Assembly: GCF_001425825.1 (NCBI RefSeq)
Contig: NZ_LMDM01000014.1
Location: forward strand, 1 to 64,000
Reading direction: 5' to 3'
From: Rhizobacter sp. Root1238
Lineage (GTDB): Bacteria > Pseudomonadota > Gammaproteobacteria > Burkholderiales > Burkholderiaceae_C
Length of the DNA stretch: 64,000 bases
Below the pieces are notes generated by a model. The model did not search any database. It was given only the letters and a program-made list of their open reading frames with translations, and was not told the origin of the DNA. The translations under genes and the position numbers were made by a program. Positions 29,150 to 38,220 of the stretch are shown here, piece after piece (the first letter of the stretch is position 1; every line of letters begins with the position of its first letter).

Positions 29150-30133
29150 ATGCCATTCGATTCCATCACCCGCCGCACGTGGCTCGCTGCCGTCGCGGCC
29201 GGCAGCATTCCGTCGATCGGCTGGGGGCAGGGCGCTGCCTGGCCGACGAAGCCGATCCGCTTCGTCGTGCCGTTCGCGCCGGGCGGCAGCTCGGAGATCG
29301 TCGCCCGCTCCACCGCCGTCGAGCTGGGTAAAGGCCTGGGCCAGACGGTCTATGTCGAGAACAAGCCCGGTGGCAGCGGCAACATTGCGATGGCCGATGT
29401 CGCGCACGCCGACGATCAGCACACGCTGATCCTCGGCCACATCGGCACGCTGGCCGTGAACCCGTTCATGTACGACAAGCTGCCGTATGACCCGATCAAG
29501 GATTTCCGCCCGATCACCTTGCTGGCGAAGGTGCCGAGCCTCTATGTCGTCCATCCGGACGTGCCGGCGAAGAACCTGAAGGAGTTCATCGCGCTGGTGC
29601 GCAGCAAGCCGGGACAGTTGAACTTCGGTTCCGCCGGCAACGGCAGTGCGGGGCATCTGGCGATGGAATACCTGAAAGCCGTCGCCAACTTGTTCATCGT
29701 TCATGTGCCGTACCGTGGCACCGGGCCGCAGCTGACGGACCTGTTGGCGGGCCGCCTCGATGCGGCGTCGGTCGGGGCGCCGGCCATCCTGCAGTTCATC
29801 AAGGCCGGCAAGCTGCGCTGTCTGGCCACCGGGTCGAAGCAGCGCCTGGCGCAACTGCCCGACGTGCCGACGGTCGCCGAGCAGGGCTTTCCGAATTTCG
29901 AGATGACGCAGTGGTACGGGTTGATGGCCCCGTCCAGCCTCGCGCAAACGTCTGCGGACCGCCTCGCGGTGGAGGCGGCGAAGGCCATCCGCTCCCAGGC
30001 CGCCAGGGAGCGGCTGGAAGGCGATGCGGCCGAGGCGATCGGCAACACGCCGGCGCAGTTCGCGCAGTTCATCGCGCAGGAGCAGGCGCGCTGGAAACCG
30101 GTGATCACGCGGGCGCGCATCAAGCCGGACTGA
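29150..30133 (+). CDS. Bug-family tripartite tricarboxylate transport substrate-binding protein
   Basis: 327 residues. The signal peptide has a twin-arginine-like TRRTWLAAVAAG pattern. The mature part opens WPTKPIRFVVPFAPGGSSEIVAR, a Bug/TctC signature, and NKPGGSGNIAM and NFGSAGNGSAGHLAMEYLK follow. Bug proteins bind carboxylates or other metabolites in the periplasm for TctA-TctB membrane subunits. No tctA or tctB is in this window, so it is an orphan binding protein, as is frequent in Burkholderiales. It is followed 159 bp later by a diguanylate cyclase gene. Confidence 0.93.
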   Translation: MPFDSITRRTWLAAVAAGSIPSIGWGQGAAWPTKPIRFVVPFAPGGSSEIVARSTAVELGKGLGQTVYVENKPGGSGNIAMADVAHADDQHTLILGHIGTLAVNPFMYDKLPYDPIKDFRPITLLAKVPSLYVVHPDVPAKNLKEFIALVRSKPGQLNFGSAGNGSAGHLAMEYLKAVANLFIVHVPYRGTGPQLTDLLAGRLDAASVGAPAILQFIKAGKLRCLATGSKQRLAQLPDVPTVAEQGFPNFEMTQWYGLMAPSSLAQTSADRLAVEAAKAIRSQAARERLEGDAAEAIGNTPAQFAQFIAQEQARWKPVITRARIKPD

Positions 30134-30292
30134 GCTTCCGAGCTTCCGCCTTCCATCTGGCAACGGCGGAACTGAACCACGATCGACTCGCTTCCCGGTG
30201 TTTTGCAGGCGCCGGGCCCGTGGGAGCATCCCCGGACACGGTCTGTCGGGCGGCGCTGGGTTGCCGCCGACACCGTGGCTGGATCGTCGTCC

Positions 30293-32320
30293 ATGGTGTT
30301 GAAGTTTCGTCAACTGCTGCGTCGGGTTGCCTCTTCGGTCAAGTTCAAGATCGTTGCGGCTGGCGTGGTCACGGCCGTCGGTGCGACCGCGGTCACGACG
30401 CTCTTCATCCTGTCGATCACGCAGAGCCGATCGCGGCAGCAGTTGCTGCTGCAGAGCGCGAACGATGTGGAGCGCACCGCCAGCCTGCTGTCCAGCAAGC
30501 TCGAGCTGCTGCAGACGGCGCTGCAGGGTGTCGCCAGCCAAGTCCGGCCCGAGATGCTGCGCGACAGGCCGGCGCTGACGCAGTTCCTGATCGACAAGCC
30601 GTCCGCCGGTCTGCTGTTCGATTCCGTCTTCATCATGGGCCCGAACGGCGATCTGCTGGTACGCCTCGAGAAGGGCGTGCCAGGTTCGAACCTTCCGAAC
30701 CTCGCCGATCGCGAGTACTTCCAGCGGGTGATGCGCGAGAAGCTGCCGGTGGTGTCGCGGCCGCTGGTCAGCGCGATCAGCCATGCGGCTGTCCTGATCT
30801 TCGCGGTGCCGGTGCGGCAGGTCGATGGCCAGGTGACGGCTGTCGTCGGCGGAGCGCTGCGCCTGGACAAGACCGGGCTGCTGTCGTTCCTGCGCGATTC
30901 GTCCGGTCGCGACAACTCGCGCGATCTCGTGATCGACAAGAGCGGGCAAATCCTGGCGCATGCCGATCCCCAGCGCATCCTGCGCCATGCGCGCGAGGAA
31001 ACGGGCCTGAGCGCCGAGTTCGAACGCTGGGTGCTTGATGGCAGCACGATCCACGTGGAAGGCACGGCCTCGGTGGGCCACGGCTACCTCGTGGCGCTGG
31101 CCGGCGTGCCGGCTGCGGAATGGATGCTGGTCCACGTCACCCCTGAAACCGATGCGATGCAATCGCTGGCCGCCGCGCGCGACACGGCCTGGCGCGTCGG
31201 CGCGCTGGTGGGCCTGGCGGCGGCGTTGCTGGCGGGCTTGCTGGCGTGGTTCATCACGCGGCCCATCTCGCGCCTGCATGCGAGGGCGATGAGCCTGCTC
31301 GATGACGAGGCGCCGCTGCGCGGCGACTGGCCGCGGGGTGGTGGCGAGATCGGCGCGCTGTCGCGGGCCTTCCAGCATGTCGTCGAACAGCGTGCACTGC
31401 GAGGCCGCGAGACCCATCGCCTGCTGATGCAGCTGCAGGCCGTTCTGGATGCGGCCCATGCCGGCATCGCGCTCACGCGCGAAGGCCGGTTCGAACTGGT
31501 GAGCCGGCATTTCTGCGAACTCTTCGGACGCGACAAGGCCGAGCTGCTCGGCCACGACACACGGCAGGTCTTCACGAGCGAACTGCAGCACCAGCAACTG
31601 AGTCAGCAGTCACGCGACGCGTTGGGCGAGACGGGTGTGTTTGAGGCCGAAAGCCAGCTCGCGCGGCGCGATGGCAGTACGTTCTGGGGCCACATCCGCG
31701 GCAGCCTGTTGCCCGACAGCGATCGGCGCGCCGGCATCATCTGGATCGTCGAGGACGTGACCGAAGCGCATGAACGCAACGCGCGGCTGTCGTGGTCGGC
31801 GACGCATGACGCGATGACGCGCCTGGCCAACAGGGTGCAGTTCGAGAAGGTTCTCGACGAGGCGACGCTGGGAGCGGCCGAGCAGCCGTTCTGTGCGCTG
31901 TTCATCGACCTCGATCGCTTCAAGGCGGTCAACGACAGTGCAGGGCACGCGGCTGGCGACGCGCTGCTGCGCGACATCGCCGCACAACTGCAGGATCGCG
32001 TGCGCCCATCGGACACGGTGGCACGGCTGGGCGGCGACGAGTTCGCGGTGCTGCTGCCGCACTGCCCGGTCAAACGCGCGGTGGACCTGGCCGACACGTT
32101 GCGGGTGGCGATCAACGGCTATCGCCTGGCCTGGGAGGGTCGCAGCTTCAGCGTGGGGGCGAGCATCGGGCTCGTGCATGTCGGTGCCGGCTTCGCGAAT
32201 GCGACCGAGGTGCTGCGGGCCGCCGACATGGCCTGCTACGCCGCGAAGCGCGACGGACGCAACCAGGTGGTGGTCTATACCACTGCGATGACAGCGACTC
32301 GGAATCTGGTGGGAGTTTGA
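30293..32320 (+). CDS. Diguanylate cyclase with periplasmic sensor, HAMP, PAS and GGDEF domains
   Basis: 675 residues. A membrane helix lies near residues 20-42, then a dCache-like periplasmic domain to about 290, then a second helix (LVGLAAALLAGLLAWFIT) and a HAMP-like linker, a PAS/PAC domain around 385-500 and a C-terminal GGDEF domain. The active-site motif RLGGDEFAVLLPHC is intact, so it should make c-di-GMP from GTP. A retained RxxD inhibitory site just before it was not seen. Its start at 30293 is the first good ATG after the Bug gene. It is followed by the low-G+C island. Confidence 0.93.
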   Translation: MVLKFRQLLRRVASSVKFKIVAAGVVTAVGATAVTTLFILSITQSRSRQQLLLQSANDVERTASLLSSKLELLQTALQGVASQVRPEMLRDRPALTQFLIDKPSAGLLFDSVFIMGPNGDLLVRLEKGVPGSNLPNLADREYFQRVMREKLPVVSRPLVSAISHAAVLIFAVPVRQVDGQVTAVVGGALRLDKTGLLSFLRDSSGRDNSRDLVIDKSGQILAHADPQRILRHAREETGLSAEFERWVLDGSTIHVEGTASVGHGYLVALAGVPAAEWMLVHVTPETDAMQSLAAARDTAWRVGALVGLAAALLAGLLAWFITRPISRLHARAMSLLDDEAPLRGDWPRGGGEIGALSRAFQHVVEQRALRGRETHRLLMQLQAVLDAAHAGIALTREGRFELVSRHFCELFGRDKAELLGHDTRQVFTSELQHQQLSQQSRDALGETGVFEAESQLARRDGSTFWGHIRGSLLPDSDRRAGIIWIVEDVTEAHERNARLSWSATHDAMTRLANRVQFEKVLDEATLGAAEQPFCALFIDLDRFKAVNDSAGHAAGDALLRDIAAQLQDRVRPSDTVARLGGDEFAVLLPHCPVKRAVDLADTLRVAINGYRLAWEGRSFSVGASIGLVHVGAGFANATEVLRAADMACYAAKRDGRNQVVVYTTAMTATRNLVGV

Positions 32321-32419
32321 CGGGCCGGCCTCGCGGGAGCTGAGGCGGCCGGGCCAAGCCTGTTGGCACTTCGACAGTTCGAAACGCAACAGACCTGGCT
32401 TGGCACGACTGACATTGAC

Positions 32420-32607
32420 GAGATCAGGGACATCCCTGTCTCTTCGAGGGAACCTCGCTGCGGTGACAGCCGCTCACGGGTTCCTCTTCGATTTACTACT
32501 TCCTCCGCTGAGTTCGTTGCAGTGATCCCGGGAATCTGGAGCGCCCGATCACTGCTCGATCAACTTTTACTACGGTCTGACACTCTCACGACTGGACTTG
32601 CGTCCAG
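32420..32607 (-). ncRNA. Four-hairpin structured segment, candidate RNA element
   Basis: Read on the minus strand, four stems follow the small peptide gene. They are CTGGAC-GCAA-GTCCAG (32607-32592) with a GNRA-type loop, starting five bases after the peptide stop. Next is a 9-bp stem with GCAGTGATC/GATCACTGC (32555-32519). Then comes GAGGAACC/GGTTCCCTC around an inner GCGG-CTGTCA-CCGC (32486-32446), and last GAGA-CAGGGA/TCCCTG-TCTC (32442-32420). A short motif TAGTAAA near ATCGA occurs twice between stems. There is no T tract. The GNRA loop favours minus-strand transcription. It may be a 3' UTR structure or an ncRNA; the class is unknown. Confidence 0.5.
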
Positions 32608-32612
32608 GAATC

Positions 32613-32771
32613 TCACCAAGTCTTGTTCGGCGTATCCGTACCGCCGCTGATCAGGCGCAGCAACTTGCTGTCGAGAACGACGGGCTCATTGCGAACGATC
32701 TTCGACTCGCTTTCGAAGCGGACCTTGTCGCTCGATTGCGTCGAAGGGATCAGTGCGATTGCTTGTTGCAT
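32613..32771 (-). CDS. 52-residue peptide with C-terminal Gly-Gly motif
   Basis: Too small for most gene finders. An AGGAG site lies six bases before the ATG at 32771; an ATG at 32798 lacks such a site. The product MQQAIALIPSTQSSDKVRFE begins a charged, non-membrane N-terminal part. The end is LLRLISGG (Gly43-Gly44) followed by the eight residues TDTPNKTW. The hydrophobic heptad before GG plus a short tail resembles the leader-core layout of peptides cut by C39-type transporters. No transporter or modifying enzyme is in this window. A lux-box dyad lies 78 bp upstream, and a LuxR regulator gene is adjacent on the same strand. Function unknown; a signal peptide or RiPP-like precursor is inference. 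Confidence 0.55.
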   Translation of the reverse strand: MQQAIALIPSTQSSDKVRFESESKIVRNEPVVLDSKLLRLISGGTDTPNKTW

Positions 32772-32848
32772 GAGGAGCTCCTGGCTTGCTGCGTGCACGC
32801 CAACTCGTGCACTGGCTCTATTGCAGCAGCCCCCCTCGTTTGCGGTAA

Positions 32849-32864
32849 CTGTCAGCTCTTACAG
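32849..32864. promoter_or_regulatory. lux-box-like dyad
   Basis: CTGTCAGCTCTTACAG is a 16-bp dyad of the form CTGT-N-AG-NN-CT-N-ACAG. Read from the other strand it is CTGTAAGAGCTGACAG, close to Burkholderia cep boxes. It lies between the luxR stop and the peptide gene, 78 bp before the peptide ATG, the expected place for activation by a LuxR-type regulator. Confidence 0.65.
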
Positions 32865-32899
32865 GTATCGCTGTCTGCCAAGTTCGGGCAGTGCGAAAG

Positions 32900-33595
32900 T
32901 CAACGAATCAGCCCCATGCGCAAGGCCTTCAGAACGGCCTGATGCTTGTTGACGCAACCCAGTTTGTGCATCGCGTTGTTCACATGCAGTACAGCAGTTC
33001 GCTCACTGATTCCGAGGATGTTGCCGACCTCCCACGCGGTCTTGCCGTCCATCGTCCAGCGCAGCGTTTCGACCTCGCGGGGCGTCAGCGGCGACGCGCC
33101 TGGCTCCTGCGCGGCGGGGATGAGAATGCGCGCAGCGCCCTCATAGGCGTGCACCGCGAACAGCTGCAAGTCGGCCACCATCCGCGTCAGTTCCTGGCGG
33201 TCATGTGGCAAGGCTTGGTCGCGTTCCACGCCCAGCACGAAGTGTTTCCCATCGGGCAGGTGAAGCGCCAGGCTGATGCCGTGGCTGTAGCCGAAGCGGG
33301 CCTGATGTTCCCACTTCTCGCCCTGGCCGCAGGCGGTGTACGTGTTCTGGTCCCAGATGATGGGAACGCTCTGCCGCTTGCAGTGCTGCATCACCGGATC
33401 CTTGCTGCCATTTCCCACGGCTTCGAAGGAATCGCGGTACGCGTCGGGGGCATTGTCGACCGCGATGAACTCCGGCTCGCCAAGGAAGTGATCGATGACG
33501 GTGATTGCGCTGACCCGTTCGAAGCCCAATTCCTGCGTAAACCGAACGATCTCACCGCGAAACTCGTCACGGCTTTGTGCCTGCAGCACCGACAT
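32900..33595 (-). CDS. LuxR-family regulator with autoinducer-binding domain (solo)
   Basis: 231 residues from the ATG at 33595, chosen for its AAGGTGG site; an ATG at 33637 would add 14. The N-terminal autoinducer-binding domain is followed by a GerE-type HTH (LTPREVETLRWTMDGKTAWEVGNILGISERTAVLHV). Mapping to TraR, D66, P67, W81 and G106 match conserved pocket residues D70, P71, W85 and G113, but W57 and Y61 are replaced by Y53 and F57. No luxI synthase is in the window, so it is a LuxR solo that may sense a non-canonical AHL or other ligand. It sits in the low-G+C island with a lux-box dyad, a peptide gene and a triple repeat upstream. Confidence 0.88.
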   Translation of the reverse strand: MSVLQAQSRDEFRGEIVRFTQELGFERVSAITVIDHFLGEPEFIAVDNAPDAYRDSFEAVGNGSKDPVMQHCKRQSVPIIWDQNTYTACGQGEKWEHQARFGYSHGISLALHLPDGKHFVLGVERDQALPHDRQELTRMVADLQLFAVHAYEGAARILIPAAQEPGASPLTPREVETLRWTMDGKTAWEVGNILGISERTAVLHVNNAMHKLGCVNKHQAVLKALRMGLIR

Positions 33596-33675
33596 GTACC
33601 CACCTTGCAGCATGGTCCTTCTTTCACTGGCAAGCATCTGTGCCCGGCGTCCGACCTTGCAAAACCTGAAAGGTC

Positions 33676-33716
33676 TTACAGCTGACAGAGATTACAGCTG
33701 GCAAGGTTTACAGCTA
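33676..33716. repeat. Three TTACAGCT repeats at exact 16-bp spacing
   Basis: TTACAGCTG starts at 33676 and 33692, and TTACAGCTA at 33708. They lie 81-121 bp upstream of the luxR start and 69-109 bp upstream of the divergent gene at 33785. A stretch CTTACAGCTGACAG here shares the AGCTGACAG half with the lux-box dyad at 32849-32864. The array may be a LuxR-binding region controlling one or both divergent genes. Confidence 0.55.
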
Positions 33717-33784
33717 GGCGCGACCGTGACTTGACCACATTATTGGCCAATCACAAAACTCAGGGATCAACACGATCAACCGCT

Positions 33785-34156
33785 ATGACGCCTGCATGGA
33801 CCATCTACGCCTGGCCACCCGTCAAGTGGCACGCGGACAGCACCCCGGATCTTCACTTCGTTCACCTGGGCACCCGGGTGCTGAATCCCGGCGATGAGGA
33901 CGGACCGAGCACCGGCCAGACGCTGTGGGGCGGCCCGCTCTCCGAAGGCGCGGCAGGCGTGGCGTGGGACTGGGTGCAGCTGGAGCAAGGCATCGTCGCG
34001 ATGGCCGACCCGCTCGGTCTGATCACCAACCTGCAGCTGCTGGGTGCCGGCGGCGAGAAGCTCACCGGCATGGAAGTGGCACTGCGGCTCAACGAGATCG
34101 TGCACACGCTGCCGTGGCAATCGGAAGTTCAACGCGCGCTGGACCGCGCGGCCTGA
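33785..34156 (+). CDS. Hypothetical protein
   Basis: 123 residues, start MTPAWTIYAWPPVKW. The composition is soluble and acidic with no signal peptide or recognisable catalytic motif. The middle part, LSEGAAGVAWDWVQLEQGIVAMADPLGLITNLQLL, suggests a small beta-rich cytoplasmic domain. Codon use returns to the G+C-rich neighbours' pattern, in contrast to the adjoining luxR island. It is divergent from luxR and shares the TTACAGCT repeat region upstream. Homology is not recognised; function unknown. Confidence 0.6.
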   Translation: MTPAWTIYAWPPVKWHADSTPDLHFVHLGTRVLNPGDEDGPSTGQTLWGGPLSEGAAGVAWDWVQLEQGIVAMADPLGLITNLQLLGAGGEKLTGMEVALRLNEIVHTLPWQSEVQRALDRAA

Positions 34157-34186
34157 GCACCACGGGGCACAGCGCCCGCTCCGCGT

Positions 34187-34669
34187 TCACCCCGCCGCGA
34201 GCACCATCTCGGTGTGCGGGATCCCGTCTTCCATGTAGCGCTCGCCGACCACCTCGAACCCGAAGCCCGCGTAGAACGCCTCCAGCCGCGACTGCGCCGA
34301 GATGCGGATGCCATGGCCGGGCAACACGTCGCGCGCATGCGCGATCGCACGCCGCACCAGCTCGCGGCCCATGCCCAGTCCGCGCGCCGCCTCGCTGGTG
34401 ATCACCCGGCCGATCGACGGCTCGACATACTTGGCGCCTGGCGGCAGCAAGCGCGCATAGGCGAACGGTTGGCGCTGCGACGGCAGCCATGCAGCCAGGT
34501 GCCATGCCGCTTCGTCATGGCCGTCGACATCGAGGTACACGCAGTTCTGTTCGACGCAGAAAACCTGCTGGCGCGTCATGTAGATGTCGTGCAGCTCGCG
34601 CAGCGACAGCTCGTCGAAGCGGCAGAAGCGCCATTGCAGCGCATCGAGGGAGAGAGGAGGAGTGCTCAT
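34187..34669 (-). CDS. elaA: ElaA-type GNAT acetyltransferase
   Basis: 160 residues from the ATG at 34669. The sequence matches the ElaA pattern: YMTRQQVFCVEQNCVYLDVDG, then YARLLPPG, IGRVITSEAARGLGMGRELV (the acetyl-CoA loop), and ending FYAGFGFEVVGERYMEDGIP. ElaA substrate is unknown. An open extension of 21 residues upstream looks like non-coding repeat. It lies downstream of the ABC permease gene on the same strand, with a 100-bp G+C-rich gap. Confidence 0.9.
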   Translation of the reverse strand: MSTPPLSLDALQWRFCRFDELSLRELHDIYMTRQQVFCVEQNCVYLDVDGHDEAAWHLAAWLPSQRQPFAYARLLPPGAKYVEPSIGRVITSEAARGLGMGRELVRRAIAHARDVLPGHGIRISAQSRLEAFYAGFGFEVVGERYMEDGIPHTEMVLAAG

Positions 34670-34680
34670 CCCGACATGAT

Positions 34681-34739
34681 GCCCGCTGGCGGGCCGAGCG
34701 CCGGGCCGCCCCAAGCCGGCCCGCGTCCCCACGGGGGAC
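34681..34739. repeat. G+C-rich hairpin-bearing intergenic stretch
   Basis: It contains GCCCGC-TG-GCGGGC (34681-34694) and GTCCCC-ACG-GGGGAC (34725-34739). It lies between the permease gene end and elaA start and may terminate the four-gene operon; the sequence resembles dispersed intergenic repeats of this bacterial group. Confidence 0.4.
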
Positions 34740-34769
34740 CGCCCGGTGTACCCGCCGAACGAGGGGTCG

Positions 34770-35938
34770 TCATCTAACCGCCGCGGCGCGCAGGTGCCGT
34801 GCGACGAACACGATGCTCACCACCGTCAGCACGGTGCAGACGCCCAGCGAGATCGCGATCGGCTGCATCGCCAGCGCCTCGCCCTTCAGCACGCGCGTCA
34901 TCAGCGTGAACTGCGCGAGGCCCGGCACCCACGCATGCCACCACGCCTCGCCGCCCTGGTTGAACAGGGTCATCAGCGGCAGCAGCGAAGCGGCCAGCAC
35001 CACCACCGTGCTGTTCGCCTGCGCTTCCTTGAAGGTCTTGCAGCGGATCGCCACCGCCATCAGCAGCGCCGACAGCGCCGCGGCCAGCGGCAGCAGCAGC
35101 GCGACGAACCGCAGCGCCTCGACCCAGCCGAACTGGAACATCGCCTGCAGCGTGTCGCTGCGCAGCAGCCACTGTGCCGGCAGGAAGCTCAGGCAGCACA
35201 GCACCGCGATCAGCATCGCGAGCGCGAACACCGCGCCCCATTTGCCGCCGACCACCGCCCAGCGCGGCGCCGGGTTGGCCAGCAGCGGCTCCAGCGACCC
35301 GCGCTCGCGCTCGCCGGCCGTGGTGTCCAGCGCGGCATTCAGCGCGCCGTAGACCACGGCCATGATCACGAAGAACGGCAGCATGCCGGTCAGCTGGGCG
35401 GCGCGGCCTTGCGCACTCGCGAGGTCGTGCTCTTCCACCTGCATCGGCTCCAGCAACTGCGGCGACACGCCGCGCAGCGCCAGGCTCAGCGCACCGCGCT
35501 CGCGCGCGTACGCCGCCAGCAGCCGTTGCACCCGGCCGGCGCCGGCCTCCGCCGCCTTGTTGCCGGTGTCGGAGATGACCTGCAGCACCGGCTGCTCGCC
35601 GCGCACGAGTGCGGCCTCGAAGCCGGCGGGGATCACCAGCACCGGGTCGCCGAGCTTCTGTGCCCGCAGCTTCGCTTCGTAGTCGGCCGGTGCGGGGGTC
35701 ACGACATAGCTCTGCCGCTCGATGAAGTTGCGCAGCGCCGGCGCATGCTCGATGCCCGCGACGACGACCTCGCGCTTCTCGGCCTGGGCCTCCAAGGTCG
35801 CGATCAGGCCCGACAGCGCGACCAGCACCAGTGGCCCCAGCAGCACGCTGGAGATCAGCACGACGATCAGCGTGCGCCGGTCGCGCAACGCGTCGGCCAG
35901 CTCCTTGCGCAGCACGATCGACAGCAACGAGAGGCCGC

Positions 35939-35942
<4 letters not shown>
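34770..35942 (-). CDS. ABC-2-type transporter permease (NatB-like)
   Basis: 390 residues. The N-terminal helix (LIVVLISSVLLGPLVLVALSG) is followed by a large extracytoplasmic loop and five hydrophobic segments in the C-terminal half, as in NatB-type permeases. The segment DTTAGERERGSLEPLLANPAPR is the conserved cytoplasmic coupling motif of this family. The ATG at 35942 overlaps the ATPase stop codon. It should form the membrane part of an export system with the ATPase at 35939-36718. The substrate is unknown. Confidence 0.9.
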
Positions 35943-36714
<772 letters not shown>

Positions 36715-36718
<4 letters not shown>

Positions 36719-38220
36719 GTCGGCGCTCCGGGTTGCAGCGGCACGAAGGCCGGCGGGCGCGGCACCGCGACCAGGCAGGTCGTGTCGAGCGCCAGCGCCG
36801 CGGCATCGTCGGCCGCATCGATGAAGCGCTGGATCAGGTCGCGCGCGCAGCCGACGCCCATCACGCCATGCCCCGCGTTCGGCACCACCACCGAGCGCGC
36901 CAGCGCCCCGAGCGCACGCGCGACGCGGTCGGCATGGCGCGGCGGCGTGATCGGGTCCAGCCCGCCGCTCAACAGCAGCACCGGTGTCGTGCTGGTCGAC
37001 AGGCGATAGAAAGCGTCGGGCACTGCGCCGCGCGGCCAGTCGGTGCAGACGCGTGCGTACAGCGCGCCCAGCGAGCGGCCGAAATCGGCCCCCGGCGGGT
37101 CGGTCGCCTGCGCCATCCGCGGTGCGTCTTCCGCGCAGACGACGCTGAAGTGCATGCCCATCGCGAGCCCCATGCCCTTGCGCGCGCCCAGCAATCCGCC
37201 GAGCCCGACGAGGCCCTCGAAACGGCCCTGCGCCGCATCGTGCAGCGCGGTCGGCAGCGCGGCGGCGATCCACGGCGCGTACAGCGTGCCGCGCACCGCG
37301 CCCAGCACCGTCTCGCGCGTCAGCGTGAAACGCTCGATGCGCCCGCTCAGCGGGTGCGCGGTGCTGACCTCACGCGGCAGGCCGGCGAGCAGCGCCTTCC
37401 AGTCGGCGCGCAGCGTCGGGTGCGCGCGCGTGCAGGCGGCCTCGGCTTCGCAGGCGGCCAGCAGCGCGTCGAACGCCTGCTGGCCGTCGGTCGAGAAGCT
37501 GACCGGCAGCACCATGTCCGGCGGCGCGACACCGTCGAGCACGCTGCGCCGCACGCGATCCGGGAACTGCCGCTGGTACTCCAGCGCGGCCCGCGTGCCG
37601 TACGACGCGCCGACCAGGTCGATGCGTGGAGCGCCCAGGCGCGCCCGCACCGCGTCGAGGTCCTGCATCGCGAGCGTCGTCGTGAAGAAGCCGAGGTCGG
37701 CCGGCACGGCGAGCGGGGCGCGTGCGGCCAGGCGGTTGCGGCAGGCGGCCATGCGGGCGAACTGCCGGGCTGGGTCGGCCTCGTCGGCCAGCGTCTCGCG
37801 GCCGCCGTCGGGCGCGTTCTCCGGTCCGTCGTCGCAGGCGAGCGGCGCCGAGCGGCCGGTGCCGCGCTGGTCGACGAACACGATGTCGCGCCGGTTGTTC
37901 AGGCGCTGGAACAGCGGCATCACGCTGCCGGCCAGCGAGATCGCGCTCTGGCCCGGCCCGCCGGCCAGCAGGAACACCGGGTCGGGCAGCTTGCGGCGAG
38001 CCATTGCCGGCACGACGACATAGTGCACGTCGATCTGCGGCCCCGCCGGCCGGGCCGGGTCGAGCGGGCGTCGCAGCTGGCCGCACAGCACCTCGTTGCG
38101 CAGGCCGGCGACGCGGCAGGGCGTGGGCGCATCGTCGGCGGCGCGTGCCGGCACGGCCATGCCACCGAGCCCCGCGGCCAGCACGGCGCCCATCATCGCG
38201 GCGAGCGGCCCGCGCGTCAT
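36715..38220 (-). CDS. Secreted TAP-like alpha/beta hydrolase (peptidase)
   Basis: 501 residues from the ATG at 38220. It has a signal peptide (MMGAVLAAGLGGMAVPARA). The oxyanion region is FLLAGGPGQSA, the nucleophile is in VGASYGTRAALEY, the acid in GGLDPITPP and the histidine in NAGHGVMG. This matches the tripeptidyl aminopeptidase/proline iminopeptidase-like S33 family, which cleaves residues from peptides. It is exported and probably periplasmic. It is the second gene of an ATGA-coupled operon with a glutaredoxin-like protein and an ABC exporter. Confidence 0.88.

Noticed and set aside
29150-30133. A complete tripartite tricarboxylate transporter.
   Set aside because: Only the Bug-type binding protein is present; no tctA/tctB genes occur on either side.
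32420-32607. Rho-independent terminator, group II intron or c-di-GMP riboswitch as an explanation of the hairpin run near the diguanylate cyclase.
   Set aside because: No T tract for a terminator, no reverse transcriptase or domain V signature, and no match to the GEMM consensus; it also lies after the cyclase gene.
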